42,650 nucleotides of DNA from Gnetum montanum (Eukaryota > Streptophyta > Gnetopsida > Gnetales > Gnetaceae), in NCBI GenBank assembly GCA_015680685.1, contig MNCI01018216.1:1-42650 (forward strand), read 5' to 3'. Both the position numbers and the translations under genes were made by a program. This document shows positions 33,626-42,650 of this stretch, in pieces. A model generated the notes under the pieces. It had not been told where the DNA came from. It saw nothing but the letters and a program-made list of their open reading frames with translations, and did no database searches. The first letter of the stretch is position 1. Each line of letters begins with the position of its first letter.

Positions 33626-34800
33626 AAACTGGGACTCACATACCACCATCATGCAAATCAAGTGAGCGTAATCATCTCTGTGCAGCTGCAAGACAAATGG
33701 GGTGGGGTACTGGGACAGTCCCAGCATTGCTACCTCACTGGCATCCTGCTGATTCCTCAGATGTGCCGAAAGGCATACTACTGACCCCTCGGAGATGTCG
33801 TCACTGCACCCACTGCAACGATGGTACCTCTGAGAGTTCAGATTCACCGGCCAGAGTCTTGAGGGAGTTCTTGTTAACAACAACCTCGGGGATCTCCGCT
33901 CATCATCACTATCAGACTCTGGCTTCACAGATTCACCTAGCTGGTTCTTTGCATAACCAGTCAGGTGCATTGAGTCTAATGTTCTTTGGCAGTGATATGC
34001 TGGGCCGAGCATCAAGATTGAAGACTCTGGCCTCGTGTTACAGTTCCTTCTTCCTGGCCCGTCCACTTTATCTCGCCTCAAATAGTACTTGTTTCAACAA
34101 CCTCACCGGTAATTCGCACGAGCAATGGTATCCTCTGTTTTCTTCTTTGGTTGCAGGTTACTTACTTCGAGGATGTCATTCAAAGGTGTGTTCATCTGAG
34201 CGGTGAAATACAAATAGCATTTTGAAATGGCTGCTTAGGTTAGCCTGTCCACTTAGGAGTGCATCCCTATTTTCCTTATAACCCTACCCCTGGTGCTTAC
34301 TTTTTTGCATCTCCACCATCTGCTTCTCGTATGCAAAATGTACATACGCAGCACACATTTTTCACATTCGCATTACAATCAAGTCCATAAATCGGTGTAA
34401 TGTAATTCGCCTAGTGGACACCCAAAAGGGGGGATCGGCAAAATGGGTGAAACACATCTCACCCAGGCCGTTCAGACGCAACACAACTCGTCTATGTAGC
34501 CCCTTCATCTACAAAACGATGGCATAACTCCATGCAAACACAATCGCAGGAGAAAAGCCCGAGTGCTTATGCATGAAAAAGCTATCTCTACTCATTTGGG
34601 TCTTCCCCAAACCTCATTTGCGTCTCCCTTGAACCTATTTCCTCCTATACTATCCTATCTTCCATTTCCTTCATCTATGCTCCTCTATGTTGATAGGACA
34701 ACACTTGAGTAACCATTGATGAACGTTGTTGGTACTTTTACCTATCCGGTGTTTTGTATTCTTTGTCAATGTTTTTTGGGCAAGCCCTCTAACCGTCAAC
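33626..34800. other. Element A 3' untranslated region, no gene seen
   Basis: This lies between the motif array and the polypurine tract. The long open frame from 33448 to 34206 starts inside the motif array, encodes nothing recognisable, and has no counterpart protein in B, so I do not call it a gene. Confidence 0.55.
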
Positions 34801-34813
34801 AAAGAGGGGCCAT
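34801..34813 (+). promoter_or_regulatory. Element A polypurine tract
   Basis: AAAGAGGGGCCAT lies directly before the 3' LTR and is identical to the tract of element B. Confidence 0.85.
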
Positions 34814-36402
34814 TGAAACACCGTGGAAATTGTGAATTGGCTTCAGGAGAAGATTCGTGATTTAGGTAAAAGTACATGACAGAATTCCAAAAGGAAGAAC
34901 AAGGTAAAGCAAGGCAAAGAAGCACGCAGCATCAAGTCTCCGAGTTCCTTTGCAGATTTCGAATCTTACTATGTTTACTACCTTTACTCTACATTATGCA
35001 ACATAGCGTAGTGACGCTTAGCGTAATTCTGTTTAACATAGTCCGATATCAAAAGGTGACTTACTTCGGCAGATTTGATGAAGTTCAAGGCCTAGGCAGC
35101 GTAATATGCGATTTATCACGTATTTTGCTTAGTCTTTTGTCCAGGATTGAGTTTACGCTCTGTTACACAAAGCAGCGTAACAAGCTTCAAAAGTCAAAAG
35201 TCCAAGGAAGCGCAGCAAATCATGTTCTTTCTCTTACAGATTGGTCATCTTACGCTCGTTACGCTACGCAGCGTACACCATGCATAATCCATTAACAAGT
35301 TGAATCATTTTTTGCGCGTTTCTATGCTCCACGGTATGATTAGGCGTAAAGCAACTTGAATCAAATACTTCCATGCTTAATTACGCTCTGCCACGTGACG
35401 CAGCGTAAACGAGCTTAATGCAGCCTAAGACGATTTCAGACACGTGCCTATTATCCACATGCATATTACGCAGATGAGCGTATTATGCGTAATCACAAGG
35501 CAACTTCAGCAAAAGCAGTTAACAGCATACCTTGCCCAGGAATGTAATGTGACATGATCAGTTTCAGCATAAAGTTGGTCAAGTCAAAGGTATTTTGAAA
35601 GTTTGAGACACGTGTCATCAAGGCCATGCCCTCTCTACACGTTGTCAAACTTATAAATACTCCAGTTGGTGAAGAAAAAAAAACGCCCGACATCTGTAAC
35701 TTTGGCAGCATCACCTTTTAGCAGAGACAAAAACTATATTTTGCCTGAGCATTGGCAGCAGGAGAAATTAGTCCTTTGGCAAAAACACAACTCTCTCCAT
35801 TGGCGATCATTGGCAGTTTTGAGCAAAGACTACCCAAAGCGAAGAAGATAGATCAGAGATCGAGAGATCATCTAGTGCAGTTGGCAACATCTATTGATCA
35901 GACACAATTGATTGATAGACATCCTAGCTTAACCTTCCTTGCACTCCGTCTTTGGCTTACAAGGTAGACCGAGCTCCATTCTACACTCCTTGTTAAACAG
36001 TTGTTTTCTTATTATTTTTTGTATGTTTCGCATAAGATAATCAGAGTCTTCCCATTTTAATTTTGTACACAAAATACTCATTTTTCAAGTCAAAGTACAG
36101 ATTTTGAAATCACGCATTTCTCTTAAATCCAGTTCCCTCTATCGTGTTAATGCTGGCATTATTGCAATTTATCTACATCGTTTTCCTCTCCTTTCATGAT
36201 TTATCGAATCAAATCATTCCACCAAACACCTATAATCTTCGTCGATTTACTGATTAAGTAAGTCCCTGTCTGATCGACAAGACCGTTCAGGGCACTGCGG
36301 ATTCGTTTTCTCCAGCACAACCCTCGCACAGATCCGTGGTTATAACTGTGTACACAGACTTTGTTTGGTATTTTCCAGCTACCGACATTTTCCGTCGTTA
36401 CA
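34814..36402 (+). repeat. Element A 3' LTR
   Basis: This 1589-bp LTR pairs with 977-2567. It is followed by CATAT, completing the target duplication. It contains the conserved TATAAATA (35652-35659). Differences from the 5' LTR are scattered substitutions and small indels, more than between the LTRs of element B. Confidence 0.95.
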
Positions 36403-36406
36403 CATA

Positions 36407-37452
36407 TGTCGGTACCAACACGCCCATGTTTCGCATGGGACCTTTGTTTATTTAAAAACAAAAAGAAGAAGAATAAAAAATTAAAAAAGATAAACACTAA
36501 TAAAAAAGATGGGTTACCCTAACCCTAAAATTGGCTATAAAAACCCATCAAGGTGATGGAGTTGGGAAGAGGGGAGGAGGCGAAGTCAGGCCAGGAAGGC
36601 CTAGGCCAATGAGGTTAGGGCTGTGAAGCCATTGACTGAACCTCCCCTTTCTCTAGGTGGTTGGCAGTGTGTGCGGCAACAACGGTTGGCAGTTCACAGG
36701 CCATTGGTGATGTTTGATCGCAACTACACATGATTCTTACGGCAACACAACCATGCATCCTGTCGATGGATCTTCTCTATATCTTCTTTTATTTTAGAAA
36801 ATGGCATTTGGTGGACGGTGGATTTGTGCATGATGTTTATGCAGTTGGCGGTTCGCAGGGCATTGGTGATGTTTGATTGCAGCTACACATGATTCTTGCG
36901 GCAACACAAGCATGCATCCTGTCGGTGGATCTTCTCTCTATCTTCTTTTATTTCAGCAAATGACATGTGGTGGACGGTGGATTTGTGCATGATATTTATG
37001 CAGTTGGTGGTTCGTAGGACATTGGTGATGTTTGATCGCAACTGCACATGATTCTTGCAGCGACACAACCATGCATCCTGTCGGTGGATCTTCTCTCTAT
37101 CTTCTTCTATTTCAGCAAATGGCATGTGGTGGATGGTGGATTTGTGCATGATGTTTATGCAGTTGGTAGTCTGCAAGGCATTGGTGATGTTTGATCGCAA
37201 CTACACATGATTCTTGTGGCAACACAACCATGCATCCTATCGGTGGTTCCTATTTCTCTCTCCTTTATTTTTCTTTATGTTTTATCTCTCTCTATGTTTT
37301 CTATCTCTCTATCTCTCTATCACTTGGTCACATGGCTCTTTCCAGCTGAGACTATTCCTTTGTTTTCATACCCATATAGGAGGTGCCCTAGGCTATAGTC
37401 TCCTCAAACAAGTTTTTCCAGTGTTGGCATGACCAAAATTTATGCATCAACA
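36407..37452 (+). repeat. Array LTR 1 (1046 bp, four 159-bp subrepeats)
   Basis: Its first base is the last base of the CATAT target duplication of element A, so A inserted at the very tip of this LTR. It contains TATAAAAA at 36536-36543 and subrepeats starting near 36701, 36860, 37019 and 37178. It ends in ATCAACA before a primer binding site. Confidence 0.85.
36536..36543 (+). promoter_or_regulatory. TATA box with upstream telo-box-like motif in the array LTR
   Basis: TATAAAAA follows TACCCTAACCCTAAAA by a few bases. The pair recurs in every LTR of the array, with the telo-box-like part somewhat degraded in LTR 4. Telo-boxes (AAACCCTA) are known promoter elements in plants; a role here is inferred. 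Confidence 0.55.
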
Positions 37453-37568
37453 TCTTATTGGCGCTAGAAGAAGGGCCTAAATTGACCATTTTTCTTCTCT
37501 TTTCCTTTTTAGTTGGGGGCTTGTCCTAATCATTTTTTTTCTCTTTTCCTTTTTAGTTAGGGGCTAAG
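37453..37568 (+). other. Array internal segment 1 (116 bp)
   Basis: A primer binding site starts at TGG 37459. Two successive copies of a pyrimidine-rich block, each ending in AGTTGGGGGC or AGTTAGGGGC, follow, the second acting as polypurine tract before the next LTR. Confidence 0.8.
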
Positions 37569-38451
37569 TGTTGGTACCAACACGCCCATGCTTGGCATGG
37601 GACCTTTGTTTATTTCAAAAAAAGAGAAGAAGAATGAAAAATTAAAAAAGATAAAAAATAAAAAAAAAGATGGGTTACCCTAACCCTAAAATTAGCTATA
37701 AAAAGCCATCAAGGTGATGGAGTTGGGAAGAGTGGAGGAGGAGAAGTTAGGCCAGGAAGCCCTAGGTTAACGAGGTCACCGTGAAGCCATGGACTGAACC
37801 TCCCCTTTCTCTAGGTGGTTGGCAGTGTGTGCGGCAACAACGGTTGGCGGTCCACAGGCCATTGGTGATGTTTGATCGCAACTACACATGATTCTTGCAG
37901 CAACACAACCATGCATCCTGTCGATGGATCTTCTCTCTATCTTCTTTTATTTCAAAAAATGACATGTGGTGGACGGTGGATTTTTGCATGATGTTTATGC
38001 AGTTGACGGTTCGCAGGGCATTGGTGATGTTTGATCGCAACTACACATGATTCTTGCGGCAACACAACCATGCATCCTATCGGTGGATCTTCTCTCTATC
38101 TTCTTTTATTTCAGCAAATGGCATGTGGTGGATGGTGGATTTGTGCATGATGTTTATGAAGTTGGCAGTCCGTAGGACATTGGTGATGTTTGATCGCAAC
38201 TACACATGATTCTTGTGGAAACACAACCATGCATCTTGTTAGTGGTTCCTGTTTCTCTCTCCTTTATTTTTCTTTATGTTTTATCTCTCTCTATGTTTTC
38301 TATCTCTCTATATCTCTATCACTTGGTCACATGGCTCTTTCAACCTGAGACTATTCCCGGGTTTCCGTACCCATATAGGAGGTGCCCTAGGCTATAGTCT
38401 CCTCAAACAAGTTTTTCTGGTGTTTGCATGACCAAAATTTATGCATCAACA
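37569..38451 (+). repeat. Array LTR 2 (883 bp, three subrepeats)
   Basis: This has the same ends as LTR 1, with one subrepeat fewer (near 37860, 38019 and 38178). The next internal segment is 38452-38568 (117 bp). Confidence 0.85.
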
Positions 38452-38568
38452 TCTTATTGGCGCTAGAAGGAGGGCCTGAATTGACCATTTTTTTTCTCTT
38501 TTCCTTTTTAGTTGGGGGCTTGTCCTAACCATTTTTTTTTCTCTTTTCCTTTTCGGTTGGGGGCTAAG

Positions 38569-39772
38569 TGTTGGTACCAACACACCCATGCTTGGCATCG
38601 GGCCTTTGTTTATTTTTTTAAAAAAGAAGAAGAATAAAAAATTAAAAAAGATAAAAAATAAAAAAAAAGATGGGTTACCCTAACCCTAAAATTGGCTATA
38701 AATACCCATCAAGGTGATGGAGTTGGGAAGAGGGGAGGAAGAGAAGTCAGGCCAGGAAGCCCTAGGATAGTGAGGTCAGGGCCATGAAGCCATGGACTGA
38801 ACCTCCCCTTTCTCTAGCTGGTTGGCAGTGTGTGCAACAACAATGGTTGGCGGTTCGCAGGGCATTGGTGATGTTTAATCATAACTACACATGATACTTG
38901 CGGCAATACAACCATGCATCCTGTTGGTGGATCTTCTCTCTATCTTATTTTATTTTATCAAATGGCATGTGGTGGACGGTGGATTTGTGCATGATGTTTA
39001 TGCAGTTGGTGGTTCGCAGGGCATTGGTGATGTTTGATCGCAACTACACATGATTCTTTTGGCACCACAACCATGCATCCTGTCAGTGGATCTTTTCTCT
39101 ATATTCTTTTATTTCAGCCAATGGCATGTGGTGGACAGTGTATTTGTGCATGATGTTTATGCAATTGGCGGTTCGCAGGGCATTGGTGATGTTTGATTGC
39201 AACTACACATGATTCTTGCAGCAACACAACCATGCATCCTATTGGTGGATCTTCTCTCTATCTTCTTTTATTTCAGCAAATGATATGTGGTGGACGGTGG
39301 ATTTGTGCATGATGTTTATGCATTTGGTAGTTCGCAGGGCATTGGTGATGTTTGATCGCAACTACACATGATTCTTGCGGCAACACAGCCATGCATCCTG
39401 TCGATGGATCTTCTCTCTATCTTCTTTTATTTCAGCAAATGGCATGTGGTGGACGGTGGATTTGTGCATGATATTTATGCAGTTGGTGGTTCGCAGGACA
39501 TTGGTGATGTTTGATTGCAACTGCACATGATTCTTGCAGCGACACAACCATGCATCCTGTCGGTGGTTCATGTTTCTCTCTCCTTTAGTTTTCTTTATGT
39601 TTTATCTCTCTCTATGTTTTCTATCTCTCTATCTCTCTATCACTTGGTCACATGGCTCCTTCCAGCTAAGACTATTCCTGGGTTTGCGTACCCATACAAG
39701 AGGTGCCCTAGGCTATATTCTCCTCAAACAAGTTTTTTCGTTGTTGGCATGACCAAAATTTAGGCATCAAAA
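38569..39772 (+). repeat. Array LTR 3 (1204 bp, five subrepeats)
   Basis: Five subrepeats lie between about 38860 and 39660. The 3' tip reads ATCAAAA instead of ATCAACA. The following internal segment (39773-39843) is only 71 bp because it has one copy of the pyrimidine/polypurine block. Confidence 0.85.
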
Positions 39773-39843
39773 TTTTATTGGCGCTAGAAGGAGGGCCCGA
39801 ATTAACCATTTTTCTCTCTTTTCCTGTTCGGTTGGGGACTAAG

Positions 39844-41044
39844 TGTTGGTACCAACACACCCATGCTTGTCATCAAGCCTTTGTTTATTTAAAAAAAAAG
39901 AAGAACAATAAAAAATTAAAAAAGATAAAAATTAAAAAAAAGATAGGTTATCCTAACCTTAAAATTGGCTATAAAAAGGCATTAAGGTGATGTAGTTGGG
40001 AAGAGGGGAGGAGGAGAAGTCAGGCCAGGAAGCCCTAGGCTAGTGAGGTCAGGACCGTGAAGCCATGGACTGAACCTCCGATTTCTCTAGGTGGTTGGCA
40101 GTGTCTGCGGCAACAACGGTTGGCTGTCCGCAGGGCATTGGTGATGTTTGATTGCAACTACACATGATTCTTGCGGCAACACAACCATGCATCCTGTCGA
40201 TGGATCTTCTCTCTATCTTCTTTTATTTCAGAAAATGGCATGTGGTGGACGGTGGATTTGTACATGATGTTTATGCAAATGGTGGTTCATAGGGAATTGG
40301 TGATGTTTGATTTCAACTACACATGAATCTTGCGGCAACACAACCATGCATCCTATCGGTGGATCTTCTCTCTATCTTCTTTTATTTTAGCTAATGGCAT
40401 GTGGTGGATGGTGGATTTGTGCATGATGTTTATGTAGTTGACGGTTCACAGGGCATTGGTGATGCTTGATCGCAACTACACATGATTCTTGCGGCAACAA
40501 AACCATGCATCCTATCGGTGGATCTTCTCTCTATCTTCTTTTATTTCAGCAAATGACATGTCGTGGATGATGGATTTGTGCTTGATGTTTATGCAAGTGG
40601 CGGTTTGTAGGGCATTGGTGATGTTTGATCGCAACTACACATGATTCTTGCAACAACACAACCATGCATCCTGTCCGTGGATCTTCTCTCTATCTTCTTT
40701 TATTTTAGCAAATGGCATGTTGTGGATGATGGATTTGTGCATGATGTTTATGCAGTTGGCAGTCCGCAGGGCATTAGTGATGTTTGATCACAACTACACA
40801 TGATTCTTGTGACAACACAACCATGCATCCTGTCGTTGGTTCCTGTTTCTCTATCCTTTAGTTTTTTTATGTTTTATCTCTCTCTATGTTTTCTATCTCT
40901 CTATCTCTCTATCACTTGGTCACATGGCTCTTTCCAGCTGAGACTATTCCTGGGTTTCCGTTCCCATACAGGAGGTGCCCTAGGCTATAGTTTCCTCAAA
41001 CGAGTTTTTCTGATGTTGGCATGACCAAAATTTATGCATCAACA
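39844..41044 (+). repeat. Array LTR 4 (1201 bp, five subrepeats)
   Basis: Subrepeats start near 40136, 40296, 40455, 40614 and 40772. The following internal segment is 41045-41160 (116 bp). Confidence 0.85.
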
Positions 41045-41160
41045 TCTTATTGGCACTAGAAGAAGGGCTTGAATTGACCATTTTTTTCCTCTTTTCCTTT
41101 TAAGTTGGGGGTTTGCCCTAACCATTTTTTTTCTCTTTTCCTTTTCGGTTGGGGGCTAAG

Positions 41161-42042
41161 TGTTGGTACCAACACACCCATGCTTCACATGGGGCCTTTG
41201 TTTATTTTAAAAAAAAAAGAATAAAAAAATTAAAAAAGATAAAAAATTAGAAAAAATATGGGTTATCCTAACCCTAAAATTGGCTATAAAAATCCATCAA
41301 GGTGATGGAGTTGGGAAGAGGGGAGGAGGAGAAGTCAGGCCAGGAGGCCCTAGGCCAGTGAGGTCAGGGCCGTGAAGCCATGGACTGAACTTCCCCTTTC
41401 TCTAGGTGGTTGGCAGTGTGTGCGACAAGAACGGTTGGCGATCCATAGGGCATTGGTGATGTTTGATCGCAAATACACATGATTCTTGCAGCAACACAAC
41501 CATGCATCCTATTGGTGGATCTTCTCTCTATCTTCTTTTATTTCAGCAAATGACATGTGGTGGATGGTGGATTTGTGCATGATGTTTATGCAGTTGGCAG
41601 TTCGCAGGGCATTGATGATGTTTGATCCCAACTACACACTATTCTTGCGACAACACAACCATGCATCCTGTCAGTGGATCTTCTCTCTATCTTCTTTTAT
41701 TTCAGGAAATGACATGTGGTGGATGGTGGATTTGTGCATGATGTTTATGCAGTTGGCGGTCTAGAGAGCATTGATGATGTTTGATCGCAACTACACATGA
41801 TTCTTGTGGCAACACAACCATGCATCCTGTCGCTGGTTCCTGTTTCTCTCTCCTTTAGTTTTTTTTATGTTTTATCTCTCTATATGTTTTCTATCTCTCT
41901 ATCTCTCTATCACTTGGTCACATGGCTCTTTCCAGCTGAGACTATTCCTGGGTTTCCGTACCCATACAGGAGGTGCCCTAGGCTATAGTCTCCTCAAATG
42001 AGTTTTTCTGGTGTTGGCATGACCAAAATTTATGCATCAACA
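41161..42042 (+). repeat. Array LTR 5 (882 bp, three subrepeats)
   Basis: Subrepeats start near 41450, 41610 and 41770, and the length is close to that of LTR 2. The following internal segment is 42043-42157 (115 bp). Confidence 0.85.
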
Positions 42043-42157
42043 TCTTATTGGCGATAGAAGGAGGGCCTGAATTGACCATTTTTTTCCATTTTCATTTTTA
42101 GTTAGGGGCTTGTCCTAACCATTCTTTTTCTCTTTTCCTTTTCGGTTGGGGGCTAAG

Positions 42158-42650
42158 TATTGGTACCAACACGCCCATTCTTGTCATGGGGCCTTTTTTT
42201 TATTTAAAAAACAAAATAAGAAGAATAAAAAGTTAAGAAAGATAAAAAATAAAAAAAAGATGGGTTGCCCTAACCCTAAAATTGGCTATAAAAAGCCATC
42301 AAGGTGATGGAGTTGGGAAGAGGGGAGGAGCAGAAGTTAGGCCAGGAAGGCCTAGGCCAGTGAGGTTAGGGCCATGAAGCCATGGACTAAATCTCCCCTT
42401 TCTCTAGGTAGTTGGTAGTGTGTGCGGCAACAACAATTGGCAGTTCACAGGGCATTGGTGATGTTTGATCGCAACTACACATGATTCTTGCGGCAACACA
42501 ACCATGCATCCTTTCGGTGGATTTTCTCTCTATCTTCTTTTATTTCAACAAATGACATGTGGTGGACAGTGGATTTTTGCATGATGTTTATGCAGTTGGC
42601 ATTTCACAGGGCATTGGTGATGTTTGATCGCAACTACACATGATTCTTGC
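42158..42650 (+). repeat. Array LTR 6, cut off by the window end
   Basis: This starts TATTGGTACC and proceeds like the others through the TATAAAAA box into the subrepeats. The array therefore continues beyond the window. Confidence 0.85.

Larger units (their letters stand above)
977..36402 (+). mobile_element. Element A: giant Ty3/gypsy (Tat/Ogre-type) LTR retrotransposon, interrupted by element B
   Basis: The element is bounded by two LTRs that begin TGAAACACC and end TTACA, and is flanked by the 5-bp target duplication CATAT (972-976 and 36403-36407). Without the nested element B it is about 17.6 kb. On the + strand it carries a primer binding site, a gag-protease frame, an 8-copy motif array, an antisense gene, then RT, RNase H, archaeal-type RNase H, integrase, a second motif array and a polypurine tract. 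The dual RNase H and large size point to the Tat/Ogre clade of Ty3/gypsy elements. The coding regions contain many stops, several frameshifts and deletions, so the copy is dead. Its LTR pair differs by eye more than that of element B, which agrees with A being older. Confidence 0.95.
36407..42650 (+). mobile_element. Tandem array of a gene-less mini LTR retrotransposon (TRIM-like), open at the window end
   Basis: Six LTRs in direct orientation are joined by internal segments of 71-117 bp. Each LTR starts TGTTGGTACC (TGTCGG in the first, TATTGG in the last) and four of the five complete ones end CATCAACA. Each internal segment starts with a 6-nt spacer and the TGGCGCTAGAAGG-type primer binding site and ends with a G-rich polypurine tract (GGTTGGGGGCTAAG). 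No protein is encoded. This is the architecture of a terminal-repeat retrotransposon in miniature, expanded head to tail with shared LTRs, presumably by LTR-LTR recombination. A satellite description would miss the retroelement signals. Confidence 0.85.

Noticed and set aside
33448-34206. 252-codon open frame at the 3' end of element A
   Set aside because: It starts within the motif array, and the matching region in B encodes no similar protein.
37207-37398. Short frames (about 63-72 codons) repeated in each array LTR
   Set aside because: They arise from the CTCTCTATC-rich tail of the LTR and repeat because the LTR repeats. No start context or motif supports them.
36407-42650. Interpretation as a simple satellite
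   Set aside because: The period varies from about 1.0 to 1.3 kb, and each unit has LTR ends, a primer binding site and a polypurine tract in the right order, which a plain satellite would not have.

Overview
The window is plant nuclear DNA, probably from a seed plant with a large, repeat-rich genome. The evidence is giant Ty3/gypsy LTR retrotransposons of the Tat/Ogre type with two RNase H domains, 5-bp target duplications, GT-AG introns and a telo-box-like promoter motif. I found no single-copy host gene. The species cannot be named from this sequence.

Layout. Positions 1-976 are AT-rich flanking DNA. Element A (977-36402, + strand, target duplication CATAT) is a roughly 17.6-kb retrotransposon that was split when a second member of the same family, element B (9406-27231, - strand, target duplication GATAG, about 17.8 kb), inserted into it. 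Element A itself sits at the first base of an LTR belonging to a third, unrelated-looking repeat. From 36407 to the window end that repeat forms a head-to-tail array of LTRs of 0.88-1.2 kb, joined by internal segments of only 71-117 bp that carry a primer binding site and a polypurine tract but no genes.

The unusual feature is in elements A and B. Each has the order LTR, gag-protease, non-coding repeats, an antisense gene, RT-RNase H-archaeal-type RNase H-integrase, motif repeats, LTR. The antisense gene lies between protease and reverse transcriptase, where Ogre-type elements are known to carry an intron in the sense transcript. In B it has its own TATA box and eight exons (16398-20575) encoding about 1115 residues. 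All eight exons join in frame, and the same exon sizes recur in A. Exons 2-3 resemble the plant NLI-interacting-factor/FCP1-like HAD phosphatases with degenerate catalytic motifs. Exon 4 weakly resembles retroelement-associated 'plant transposon protein' domains, and the C-terminal part is coiled-coil and acidic.

Both elements are now defective. B has no frameshift that I can find in gag-pro, pol or the antisense gene, only premature stops, mostly TAG. A is older and also has frameshifts and deletions. A degenerate motif of about 20 nt recurs some 23 times in B, in three non-coding intervals and always in the same orientation; A has the same pattern. Two places marked by single N bases (591; 10039 and 10242) look like assembly joins, and the second has left an inverted patch in one LTR of B.
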